This document shows positions 36,150-45,094 of a stretch of DNA of 64,000 bases, piece by piece. Each line of letters begins with the position of its first letter. Position 1 is the stretch's first letter. Position numbers and translations under genes: made by a program. The notes under the pieces were generated by a model. The model was not told the origin of the DNA. It did not search any database and was given only the letters and a program-made list of their open reading frames with translations. Source of the stretch: Obesumbacterium proteus (GTDB taxonomy: Bacteria > Pseudomonadota > Gammaproteobacteria > Enterobacterales > Enterobacteriaceae); NCBI RefSeq assembly GCF_001586165.1, contig NZ_CP014608.1, positions 1,674,001-1,738,000 on the forward strand. Direction: 5' to 3'.

Positions 36150-37109
36150 ATGAGTCTGAATTTTCTGGATTTTGAACAGCCGATTGCAGAACTTGAAGCG
36201 AAAATTGACTCGCTAACTTCAGTCAGCCGTCAAGACGAAAAATTAGATATTAATATCGACGAAGAAGTACAGCGCCTGCGTGATAAGAGCGTTGAACTGA
36301 CGCGTAAGATATTTTCTGATCTGGGTGCATGGCAGGTTGCGCAATTAGCGCGCCATCCGCGCCGTCCTTATACGCTGGATTATATCGAGCATATCTTTAC
36401 TGACTTCGATGAGTTGGCGGGCGATCGTGCCTATGCTGATGATAAAGCGATTGTCGGCGGTATGGCTCGTTTGAATGGTCGCGCGGTGATGATTATTGGT
36501 CATCAGAAAGGACGTGAAACCAAAGAGAAAATCCGTCGCAACTTTGGTATGCCCGCGCCGGAAGGATACCGTAAGGCTTTGCGCCTGATGGAAATGGCCG
36601 AGCGCTTTAAACTGCCAATCATTACCTTCATCGACACCCCTGGGGCATATCCAGGCGTTGGCGCTGAAGAGCGTGGTCAGTCCGAAGCTATCGCTCGTAA
36701 CCTGCGTGAAATGTCAGGTTTGACCGTGCCAGTTATCTGCACCGTCATTGGTGAAGGTGGTTCTGGTGGTGCGTTGGCTATCGGCGTTGGCGATAAAGTT
36801 AACATGCTGCAGTACAGCACCTACTCCGTTATTTCTCCGGAAGGTTGTGCCTCAATTCTGTGGAAGAGCGCCGATAAAGCACCATTGGCCGCCGATGCGA
36901 TGGGCATTACTGCTCCGCGTCTGAAAGAACTGAAGCTGATTGACTCCGTTATCCCTGAACCTTTGGGCGGTGCACATCGCGATGTTCCTGCGATTGCAGC
37001 CTCTCTGAAAGCGCAGCTGTTAGCGGATTTGGGCGATCTGGATGTGTTAGAAACAGAAGAACTGTTGAATCGCCGCTACCAGCGCCTGATGAACTACGGT
37101 TACTGCTGA
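36150..37109 (+). CDS. accA: Acetyl-CoA carboxylase carboxyltransferase subunit alpha
   Basis: Transfers the carboxyl group from carboxybiotin to acetyl-CoA with AccD, giving malonyl-CoA for fatty acids. 319 aa, the E. coli length, with a crotonase-like fold and the oxyanion-forming GEGGSGGALAIGVGD loop. Twelve bases after dnaE, followed by a terminator. Confidence 0.97.
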   Translation: MSLNFLDFEQPIAELEAKIDSLTSVSRQDEKLDINIDEEVQRLRDKSVELTRKIFSDLGAWQVAQLARHPRRPYTLDYIEHIFTDFDELAGDRAYADDKAIVGGMARLNGRAVMIIGHQKGRETKEKIRRNFGMPAPEGYRKALRLMEMAERFKLPIITFIDTPGAYPGVGAEERGQSEAIARNLREMSGLTVPVICTVIGEGGSGGALAIGVGDKVNMLQYSTYSVISPEGCASILWKSADKAPLAADAMGITAPRLKELKLIDSVIPEPLGGAHRDVPAIAASLKAQLLADLGDLDVLETEELLNRRYQRLMNYGYC

Positions 37110-37135
37110 TCTCCATCACGAGCGACCTTCATTTT

Positions 37136-37167
37136 AAAGCCCGGTTATGCCGGGCTTTGTTGTTTTT
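37136..37167 (+). terminator. accA terminator
   Basis: AAAGCCCGG/CCGGGCTTT stem with a five-base loop followed by GTTGTTTTT. Confidence 0.9.
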
Positions 37168-37289
37168 ATCGTTCGTTCAGTTTCTTTTGTTTGGCTTACA
37201 CTTTATGAACCGATTTTTGTCAGCGTAAAATTGCTTTCTGCCTTGTTAAGGGGTAATTTCCCCGAGAATCGTTTGCATTTGGAGGCTGT

Positions 37290-37706
37290 GTGAAACTCAA
37301 TAAAATCCACCACATCGCAATTATTGCGTCAGATTATCAGCGCAGTAAGTCTTTCTACTGTGATGTTTTAGGTTTTACGCTACTGAGCGAGGTATATCGC
37401 GCAGAGCGTGATTCTTGGAAAGGGGATTTAGCACTGAACGGTGACTATACGATTGAGCTGTTTTCATTTCCAAAGCCTCCTGCCCGAGTGTCTCGGCCTG
37501 AAGCCTGCGGTTTACGTCATCTGGCATTCAGCGTAGATGATATTGATAGTGCGGTAAAACATCTGGAAAATCATGCGGTGCGTTGTGAAGAGGTACGCAT
37601 TGACCCCTATACTGAACGTCGATTTACATTTTTCTCGGATCCTGATGGGCTGCCGCTTGAGCTCTATCAAATGGGTGATGACTTGAAAAATAGTACCAAT
37701 TGCTGA
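37290..37706 (+). CDS. gloA2: VOC-family metalloprotein GloA2 (YaeR)
   Basis: A 138-aa vicinal-oxygen-chelate protein related to glyoxalase I. Likely metal ligands are H8, E56, H77 and E124 in the HHIAIIA, TIELFSF, LRHLAFSVDD and LPLELYQ segments. Its substrate is not established. GTG start at 37290 follows GGAGG by four bases. In E. coli this gene sits between ldcC and tilS; here the cad genes lie between it and tilS. Confidence 0.92.
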   Translation: MKLNKIHHIAIIASDYQRSKSFYCDVLGFTLLSEVYRAERDSWKGDLALNGDYTIELFSFPKPPARVSRPEACGLRHLAFSVDDIDSAVKHLENHAVRCEEVRIDPYTERRFTFFSDPDGLPLELYQMGDDLKNSTNC

Positions 37707-37813
37707 AAATATAATACCAAAAGTGCATAGGGTGCTGCGGTTTACTGTGTAACAAGTCCCGCTGTGCTACTATTGCGCGCTTCTTTCCATTTCCCTCTGA
37801 GCCTTAGCACACC

Positions 37814-39421
37814 ATGCAAGAGCAAACTTTCCGCGTTGGCGAATGGTTGGTTTTAGCCGCTGATAATAAGATCACCCGTGATGGTCGTTTATTAGTGCTA
37901 GAGCCTCGCCTCATCGATATGTTGAGCTATTTTGCTCACCATCCCGATACGGTACTAAGCAGGGATGAACTAATTGATAACGTATGGAAACGTAACATTG
38001 TCACCAATCATGTGGTGACTCAGTGTATCTCCGAGCTGAGGAAATATTTAAAAGACGGGCGACCTGACGCGCCTGAATACATTGTGACGGTGCCTAAACG
38101 CGGCTACAAATTGGTTGAACCGGTTATCTGGTGCGAAGAGGGCGGGGCTGATTTTACCCTGCCGCCTCAAACGCCGGTGAAAGTCGTGATTGAGCATGAA
38201 CCGGAAGATGGCAGCGCGATCTCAAATACTGTCACTACACCTAATGTTCATCCTGAGCAATCATCGCTTAGTCATGCCCAAACGGCCAGCCCAGACGTTG
38301 CTCCGAAAGATACGGGTGATAAAAAACGCTCGTCTAAGCTGTGGCGCTCACGTTTTTGGGTCTGGGTTGCATTTTTATCCTCACTGGTGTTGTGCATCTC
38401 GTTGATTGGCCTAGCCGTTTTTAATCAGCGAGTGCCTGTTGCACCAGCGCCCATGCTGCTGAATCCGCGTGATATTGATATCCGTATTCAGGGCGGGAAT
38501 AGCTGTACTAACTGGACGAATCAGCTTTCCTGCGTCGTCGGTCTGAGTGAAATGCTGGCGCAAGGCCTGAATACCCATTCAACGTTTTTAGTGCACGATC
38601 AAACTAACTATAACTACGGCGGGCCGAGCAGTTCAGGCAAGTCGATGTTTATTGAGTTTGTGAATCAGAGGCACTATCGCGCCCAGCAGTGTTTCTTGTC
38701 CGTGCGTCTGATCGATAACGCTGATAGCTCAGTGATGCTGGAGAAACGCTACTTTATTACGACGGATAATTTACTGACGGTGCAGAAAGACTTCATCGAT
38801 AGCATGTTCCAAACGTTAAAAGTGGTTCAGCCTGCAAGCATGGTGCAGAGAATTGAAACGCTGGTGCCGCAGCATAGTCAGGTATTGCAGCTCTATTATC
38901 AGGCTCACCAGCTTTTGATTCAGGGCGATAGCGATTCATTGAATCAGGCCAGTACCTTACTTGCCCAAATTACAAAACAGTCGCCAGACTTTGTCTATGC
39001 GCGTGCAGAAAAAGCACTGGTAGATATATTGCTGAATTCATACCAGCCGTTTAATGCCTCAGATCTCGCTGCTCTGCGTAAAGAGATTACTGACGTTGAG
39101 GCGATTCCAATATTGCAAAATAGCGCAATTATTCAGCAGATATATGCGGTTGATTATTTAAGTCAGGGTAAAGTCGATGAAGCCTTTAAGGTGATTAATA
39201 AAGGCATAGATTTAGAGATGTCTTGGTTAAACTATGTCTTACTTGGCAAAGTCTACGAATTGAAAGGGCAAAATAACCTTGCTGCGGATGCTTATATTAC
39301 CGCTTTCAATTTACGCCCAGGAAATAATACCTTGGATTGGATAAAAAATGGCGTCTTCCAAACCAATGTTATCCGCGTTGCACCTTACTTAGCGAATTAC
39401 GACTTCTCCGATAACAATTAA
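37814..39421 (+). CDS. cadC: Membrane-integrated transcriptional activator CadC
   Basis: One-component ToxR-type regulator that activates cadBA at low pH with lysine. 535 aa: N-terminal OmpR-like winged helix (residues 1-105, with LSRDELIDNVWKR and IVTVPKRGYKLV), a variable Pro/Ser-rich linker, a single membrane helix at about 179-203, and a periplasmic pH/cadaverine-sensing domain. Two periplasmic Cys nine residues apart (NSCTNW and LSCVVG) and one in RAQQCFL could form the redox-sensitive disulfide known for E. coli CadC, though the spacing differs. Own terminator follows. Confidence 0.93.
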   Translation: MQEQTFRVGEWLVLAADNKITRDGRLLVLEPRLIDMLSYFAHHPDTVLSRDELIDNVWKRNIVTNHVVTQCISELRKYLKDGRPDAPEYIVTVPKRGYKLVEPVIWCEEGGADFTLPPQTPVKVVIEHEPEDGSAISNTVTTPNVHPEQSSLSHAQTASPDVAPKDTGDKKRSSKLWRSRFWVWVAFLSSLVLCISLIGLAVFNQRVPVAPAPMLLNPRDIDIRIQGGNSCTNWTNQLSCVVGLSEMLAQGLNTHSTFLVHDQTNYNYGGPSSSGKSMFIEFVNQRHYRAQQCFLSVRLIDNADSSVMLEKRYFITTDNLLTVQKDFIDSMFQTLKVVQPASMVQRIETLVPQHSQVLQLYYQAHQLLIQGDSDSLNQASTLLAQITKQSPDFVYARAEKALVDILLNSYQPFNASDLAALRKEITDVEAIPILQNSAIIQQIYAVDYLSQGKVDEAFKVINKGIDLEMSWLNYVLLGKVYELKGQNNLAADAYITAFNLRPGNNTLDWIKNGVFQTNVIRVAPYLANYDFSDNN

Positions 39422-39440
39422 TTTGTATGATATTTAATCC

Positions 39441-39474
39441 AGCCTGTTCCCTTATAAAGGAGCAGGCTTTTTTT
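39441..39474 (+). terminator. cadC terminator
   Basis: AGCCTGTTCC/GGAGCAGGCT stem with a G-U pair and seven T. It separates cadC from cadBA. Confidence 0.9.
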
Positions 39475-39846
39475 ACCCCTAAAGAATTATAAACCTCCCT
39501 CGGATTCTTTACTGACAATGAAAAATATATGCATTAATTGTGTTGTTTTTTTGTGTCTCGGTATGTGTTAATTTTGTTTCATTAAACCTTTTTTACCTTA
39601 AAAAATTATCGGTAATTTTTATGTCAACATGCTGTTTTTATTGGTGTAATTTTACATTTCTTGATGTTTTTTTATTATCTAGATAAAAAGGTCAAGATGT
39701 CATTTCTTGGGACACGCTGATAATTTAACTTTACCTTTAGGACTTTTATTTTGCTGGTCAGTAACATGCATCCCATCAAGTCGAACACCTAACTGCGGTA
39801 ATGAGTGAATACGACTTTTCTGAAAATTAATCAGGAGCAACTGACC
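39475..39846 (+). promoter_or_regulatory. AT-rich cadBA control region
   Basis: About 370 gene-free bases, visibly much richer in A+T than the flanking genes, the expected setting for H-NS silencing and CadC activation. It contains two perfect palindromes: AAAAATTA-TCGG-TAATTTTT (39601-39620) and TTATCTAGATAA (39675-39686). GATAAT at 39719-39724 is a possible -10. An AGGAG site at 39833-39837 serves cadB. Assignment of the palindromes to CadC is inference from position. Confidence 0.55.
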
Positions 39847-41169
39847 ATGTCATCAAGCAAGAAAATCGGGCTAATTGCCTGCACCGGCGTAGTAGCTGGT
39901 AATATGATGGGGAGCGGTATTGCACTATTACCTGCGAACCTGGCGAGTCTCGGTTCCATCGCAATATTTGGTTGGATCATTTCATTAATCGGTGCAATGT
40001 CTCTAGCGTATGTATATGCACGTTTGGCTACTAAGAATCCTCAAGAAGGTGGCCCAATTGCTTATGCTGGTGAAATTGGTCCGGCATTCGGTTTCCAAAC
40101 CGGTGTTCTTTATTACCATGCAAACTGGATTGGTAATTTAGCAATCGGTATTACCGCAGTTTCTTATCTATCTACTTTCTTCCCAGTATTGAATAGCCCA
40201 ATTGCAGCTGGCGCAGCATGTATCGCCATCGTATGGGTCTTCACTTTCGTGAATATGCTGGGTGGTACTTGGGTAAGCCGTTTAACCACGATTGGTCTGG
40301 TTCTGGTGTTAATCCCAGTAATCGGTACTGCTATCGCGGGTTGGGCTTGGTTTGACCCTGCTACTTATCACGCTAACTGGAACACTTCTGGCGGTACCGA
40401 TAGCCACGCGGTTATCAAAAGTATCCTGCTGTGCCTGTGGGCGTTCGTGGGTGTTGAATCCGCAGCGGTAAGTACTGGTATGGTGAAAAACCCATCTCGT
40501 ACCGTTCCACTGGCTACCATGTTGGGTACTGCTCTGGCAGGTATCGTTTATATCGCAGCAACTCAAGTTATCGCGGGTATTTACCCAGCAAGCCAAATGG
40601 CGGCTTCTGGTGCACCGTTCGCAATGAGTGCTTCAACTATGGTTGGCGGCTGGGCTGCTCCAGTAGTGTCTGCTTTCACCGCATTCGCATGTTTAACCTC
40701 TTTAGGTTCTTGGATGATGCTGGTGGGTCAAGCCGGTGTGCGTGCTGCTAAAGACGGTAACTTCCCTAAAGTATACGGCGAGCTGGACAAAAACGGCATT
40801 CCTAAGAAAGGCCTGTTGTTAGCCGCAGTGAAAATGACCGTACTGATGGTTCTGATTACTGTAATGAGCGCTAGCGGCGGTAAAGCGTCTGACCTGTTCG
40901 GTGAACTGACTGGTATCGCGGTTCTGCTGACTATGCTGCCTTACTTCTACTCTTGCGTTGACCTGATTCGTTTCGAAGGCGCCAACGTGAAAAACCTGCT
41001 GAGCCTGGTTGCATCGGTTCTGGGTTGTTGCTTCTGCTTTATCGCTCTGATGGGTGCGGGTTCATTCGAACTGTCCGGTACCTTCATCGTGAGCCTGGTT
41101 ATCCTGATGTTCTATGCACGTAAAATGAACTCTCGCAAACCACAAGCTAGCGCAGACAGCAACGCATAA
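39847..41169 (+). CDS. cadB: Lysine/cadaverine antiporter CadB
   Basis: APC-superfamily transporter with about 12 membrane helices, 440 aa. It exchanges external lysine for internal cadaverine, so with CadA it consumes protons during acid stress. Near-identical to E. coli CadB in the first 150 residues (GVVAGNMMGSGIALLPANL and onward). The ATG at 39847 fits the AGGAG site; a start 14 codons upstream is also in frame but not family-like. Confidence 0.96.
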   Translation: MSSSKKIGLIACTGVVAGNMMGSGIALLPANLASLGSIAIFGWIISLIGAMSLAYVYARLATKNPQEGGPIAYAGEIGPAFGFQTGVLYYHANWIGNLAIGITAVSYLSTFFPVLNSPIAAGAACIAIVWVFTFVNMLGGTWVSRLTTIGLVLVLIPVIGTAIAGWAWFDPATYHANWNTSGGTDSHAVIKSILLCLWAFVGVESAAVSTGMVKNPSRTVPLATMLGTALAGIVYIAATQVIAGIYPASQMAASGAPFAMSASTMVGGWAAPVVSAFTAFACLTSLGSWMMLVGQAGVRAAKDGNFPKVYGELDKNGIPKKGLLLAAVKMTVLMVLITVMSASGGKASDLFGELTGIAVLLTMLPYFYSCVDLIRFEGANVKNLLSLVASVLGCCFCFIALMGAGSFELSGTFIVSLVILMFYARKMNSRKPQASADSNA

Positions 41170-41318
41170 GTGACTTGGCTAAGGCCACGTACACAACGAA
41201 TTTAGTAATCCTCGCGATTACACACAGCAAGACAATTAATTTATCCAGCCTCTCTCTGTTTGAAGTACTTCTACTGAAAAGTAGAGAGGGGCCAGCTTTT
41301 TGCCTGGAGAATTAGAGT

Positions 41319-43460
41319 ATGAATATTATTGCCATCTTGAATCACATGGGCGTCTACTTCAAAGAAGAGCCTATCCGTGAACTGCACAAGGCACTGGAAG
41401 CACTCGATTTTCAGATTGTTTATCCAAACGACCGTGAAGACCTGCTGAAACTCATCGACAACAACGCACGTCTGTGCGGCGTTATCTTCGACTGGGATAC
41501 TTACAATCTCGACCTGTGCGAAGAAATCAGCGCGATGAACGAACATCTGCCTGTTTATGCGTTCGCCAACACCCACTCTACTCTGGATGTTAGCTTGAAC
41601 GATCTGCGTTTGAACGTTGAGTTCTTCGAATACGCACTGGGCGCTGCTCAGGATATCGCACAGAAAATCCGTCAGAGCACTGACGCATACATCGACGAAA
41701 TTCTGCCTCCGTTGACCAAAGCACTGTTCAACTACGTTAAAGAAGGTAAATACACCTTCTGTACTCCGGGTCACATGGGCGGTACTGCGTTCCAGAAATC
41801 CCCAGTGGGCAGCATCTTCTATGATTTCTTCGGCGCTAACGCGATGAAATCTGATATCTCCATCTCTGTGGGTGAACTGGGTTCTCTGCTTGACCACTCA
41901 GGTCCACACAAAGAAGCTGAAGAATACATTGCGCGTACTTTCAACGCAGAACGCAGCTACATGGTGACTAACGGTACTTCTACCGCGAACAAAATCGTTG
42001 GTATGTACTCCGCACCTGCTGGCAGCACCGTTCTGATTGACCGTAACTGCCATAAGTCTCTGACTCACTTGATGATGATGAGCGATATCACTCCTATCTA
42101 CTTCCGTCCAACCCGTAACGCTTACGGTATCTTGGGTGGTATTCCTAAGAGTGAATTCCAGCACGACACCATCGCTGAACGCGTTGCACAGACTCCAAAT
42201 GCAACCTGGCCAGTTCACGCCGTAGTGACCAACTCTACCTACGACGGTCTGCTGTATAACACTGATTACATCAAAGAAGCGCTGGACGTTAAATCCATCC
42301 ACTTTGACTCTGCATGGGTTCCTTACACCAACTTCAGCCCTATCTACAAAGGTCTGTGTGGTATGAGCGGTGGCCGTGTAGAAGGCAAAGTTATTTATGA
42401 AACTCAGTCTACTCACAAACTGCTGGCAGCATTCTCTCAGGCTTCAATGATTCACGTTAAAGGTGACATCAACGAAGAAACCTTCAACGAAGCCTACATG
42501 ATGCACACCTCTACTTCTCCTCACTACGGCATCGTGGCTTCTACCGAAACCGCTGCTGCAATGATGAAAGGTAATGCCGGTAAACGTCTGATCAACGGTT
42601 CTATCGAACGTGCGATTCGTTTCCGTAAAGAAATCAAACGTCTGAACTCCGAGTCTGAAGGCTGGTTCTTCGACGTATGGCAGCCAGAAGGTATCGACGA
42701 AGCGAAATGCTGGCCTTTGGATTCCAAAGACAGCTGGCATGGCTTTAAAGATATCGACAACGACCACATGTATCTGGACCCAATCAAAGTCACTCTGTTG
42801 ACCCCAGGGATGCAGAAAGATGGCTCAATGGCTAATACCGGTATCCCAGCGTCTATCGTTTCTAAATACTTAGACGAACACGGCATCATCGTTGAGAAAA
42901 CGGGTCCATACAACTTGTTGTTCCTGTTCAGCATCGGTATCGACAAAACTAAAGCACTGAGCCTGCTGCGTGCGCTGACTGAGTTCAAACGTTCATACGA
43001 CTTGAACCTGCGCGTTAAGAACATGCTGCCTTCACTGTATCGTGAAGATCCAGAGTTCTATGAAAACATGCGTATTCAGGACTTGGCACAGGGCATCCAT
43101 GCGCTGATCCAACACCACAACCTGCCGGACCTGATGTACCGTGCATTTGAAGTGTTGCCAACCATGGTAATGAACCCACATGCAGCGTTCCAAAAAGAAC
43201 TGCGTGGCCAGACTGAAGAAGTCTATCTGGAAGAGATGATCGGCAAAGTTAATGCCAACATGATCCTGCCGTATCCTCCAGGAGTTCCTTTGGTAATGCC
43301 AGGTGAAATGCTGACCGAAGAAAGCCGCCCAGTTCTGGAATTCTTGCAGATGCTGTGCGAAATCGGTGCACATTACCCAGGCTTTGAAACTGATATCCAC
43401 GGTGCATATCGTCAGGCTGACGGTCGCTACACTGTTAAAGTTATCAAAGACCAGAAGTAA
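41319..43460 (+). CDS. cadA: Inducible lysine decarboxylase CadA
   Basis: PLP-dependent decarboxylase (lysine to cadaverine and CO2) assembling into decamers. 713 aa: N-terminal wing domain (1-129), PLP core with K367 in STHKLLAAFSQ, and a C-terminal domain. Residue-level similarity is to CadA rather than LdcC (for example the MNIIAILNHMGVYFKEEPIR start). The strong codon bias suggests high expression. The 149-base cadB-cadA gap contains a CCTCTCT/AGAGAGG hairpin; a GGAGAA ribosome site precedes the start. Confidence 0.97.
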   Translation: MNIIAILNHMGVYFKEEPIRELHKALEALDFQIVYPNDREDLLKLIDNNARLCGVIFDWDTYNLDLCEEISAMNEHLPVYAFANTHSTLDVSLNDLRLNVEFFEYALGAAQDIAQKIRQSTDAYIDEILPPLTKALFNYVKEGKYTFCTPGHMGGTAFQKSPVGSIFYDFFGANAMKSDISISVGELGSLLDHSGPHKEAEEYIARTFNAERSYMVTNGTSTANKIVGMYSAPAGSTVLIDRNCHKSLTHLMMMSDITPIYFRPTRNAYGILGGIPKSEFQHDTIAERVAQTPNATWPVHAVVTNSTYDGLLYNTDYIKEALDVKSIHFDSAWVPYTNFSPIYKGLCGMSGGRVEGKVIYETQSTHKLLAAFSQASMIHVKGDINEETFNEAYMMHTSTSPHYGIVASTETAAAMMKGNAGKRLINGSIERAIRFRKEIKRLNSESEGWFFDVWQPEGIDEAKCWPLDSKDSWHGFKDIDNDHMYLDPIKVTLLTPGMQKDGSMANTGIPASIVSKYLDEHGIIVEKTGPYNLLFLFSIGIDKTKALSLLRALTEFKRSYDLNLRVKNMLPSLYREDPEFYENMRIQDLAQGIHALIQHHNLPDLMYRAFEVLPTMVMNPHAAFQKELRGQTEEVYLEEMIGKVNANMILPYPPGVPLVMPGEMLTEESRPVLEFLQMLCEIGAHYPGFETDIHGAYRQADGRYTVKVIKDQK

Positions 43461-43472
43461 TTGACTGACTGA

Positions 43473-43503
43473 GGGGCGTCCTGCTAAAGGACGCCCCCTT
43501 TTA
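43473..43503 (+). terminator. cadA terminator
   Basis: Perfect GGGGCGTCC/GGACGCCCC stem followed by CTTTT. Transcription of dtpC beyond it may be by read-through. Confidence 0.85.
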
Positions 43504-43532
43504 TTATGCAACCCCCCTAAATGGGAGATGAC

Positions 43533-45016
43533 ATGAAAACACCCTCACAACCGCGCGCTATCTACTATGTCGTAGCATTGCAAATCTGGGAATATTTCAG
43601 CTTTTACGGCATGCGTGCGTTATTGATCCTTTATCTCACCCATCAGCTTGGGTATAACGACACCCACGCTTTCAGTCTCTATAGTGCTTACGCTTCATTG
43701 GTTTACGCCACCCCAATTATCGGTGGGATCCTTGCAGATAAACTGCTGGGCAATCGAATGGCGGTGATAGCCGGAGCTATCCTGATGACGTTAGGCCATG
43801 TGGTTCTCGGCGTCAGTGCAGTTTCACCTTCATCTCTCTATTTAGCCTTAGCCATCATCGTGTGTGGTTACGGGCTGTTCAAATCCAATATCAGCTGCCT
43901 GCTGGGCGAGCTCTATGCTCCTGAAGATCCGCGCCGTGACGGCGGTTTCTCCTTGCTGTATGCCGCTGGAAACATTGGTTCGATCGTTGCCCCCATTGCC
44001 TGCGGCCTGGCTGCCGAGCAGTATGGCTGGCACGTCGGCTTCGCATTAGCCGGGATCGGCATGTTTGCCGGTTTGATTATCTTCTTATGCGGACACAAAC
44101 ATTTCCGCCATACCGTTGGTGTGAACCATCAGGGTATGAAAATAAAACGCTGCGCATTCCTAATTGGGGATGGTTGCTGGCGGCGGTGGTTCTTTCTCCG
44201 CTCTTCGTCGCGGTTCTTTTCTGGCGTGACTGGTCAAGCTACGCGCTGGCGCTGGTGTGCGCCGCGGCCATTATTATTATGGTGAGCATTTATCGTCGAG
44301 CAGAGCCGGATCAGCGTAAAGGCCTGCTGCAAATTGTGATTTTGATGCTGCTCGGCACGCTGTTCTGGGCGTTTGCCCAACAGGGCGGTAGCTCAATCAG
44401 CTTGTTCATCGACCGCTTTGTGAATCGCCAATGGTTCTCTTTCACCATTCCTACGGCGGTGTTCCAATCGGTTAACGGTTTTGCCGTTATGCTGAGCGGC
44501 GTGGTTCTGGCTTGGCTGGTTCGCGAAAACAGCAACGGCAATCGTATATTGCGCATTTGGGGTAAGTTTGCTCTTGGGCTGGCGCTGATCAGCGCGGGCT
44601 TCGGCATTCTTACCTTCAACGCTCGCTGGGCGGCGGTTCATGGCCAAGGCTCAATGGCATTAACCGTTTTAGGTCTAGCGGTGATGGGATGCGCAGAACT
44701 CTTTATCGATCCAGTGGCGATGGCACAGATTACTCGGCTGAAAATTCCGGGAGTGACGGGCGTCCTTACCGGGATCTACATGTTGGCGACTGGATCGATA
44801 GCCAACTATCTTGCGGGTATTATCGCTAATCAAACCGCCGAAGTTTCATTTGAACAAGGTGGCGAAGCGACGGCACACTCCGTCATGGCGTATGTCAGCG
44901 TGTTTAGCGATATCGCATGGGGCGCGCTTGGCTGCGTTGGACTGGTTGCGGTGATTTGGCTGTGTCATATGTTTATGGTGCGCCGCAACGCAGTTGCCGC
45001 CGAGTCGTGCGAATAA
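43533..45016 (+). CDS. dtpC: Dipeptide/tripeptide permease DtpC (YjdL), interrupted by a one-base frameshift
   Basis: Proton-coupled oligopeptide transporter of the POT family, about 494 aa when corrected. The start MKTPSQPRAIYYVVALQIWE and the FYGMRALLILYL motif match E. coli DtpC, which is also next to cadA; DtpC prefers lysine-containing dipeptides. The frame breaks near 44139-44147 (GAAAATAAAACG): one more A in either A run rejoins the first reading frame with NKTLRIPNWGWLLAAV and the rest. GGGAG lies five bases before the ATG. Sequence error is likelier than decay. Confidence 0.87.
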
Positions 45017-45094
45017 GGACTTGCTTCCAACAGAGCGGATGGTTAACGTTCTGATATTCAATCGTTCAGGGCGGTGACCGCGCCGTAAAGTGTC

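Noticed and set aside
41271..43511. Several long minus-strand frames opposite cadA
   Set aside because: Shadows of the biased cadA codons; Phe/Val/Thr/His-rich translations with no domain.
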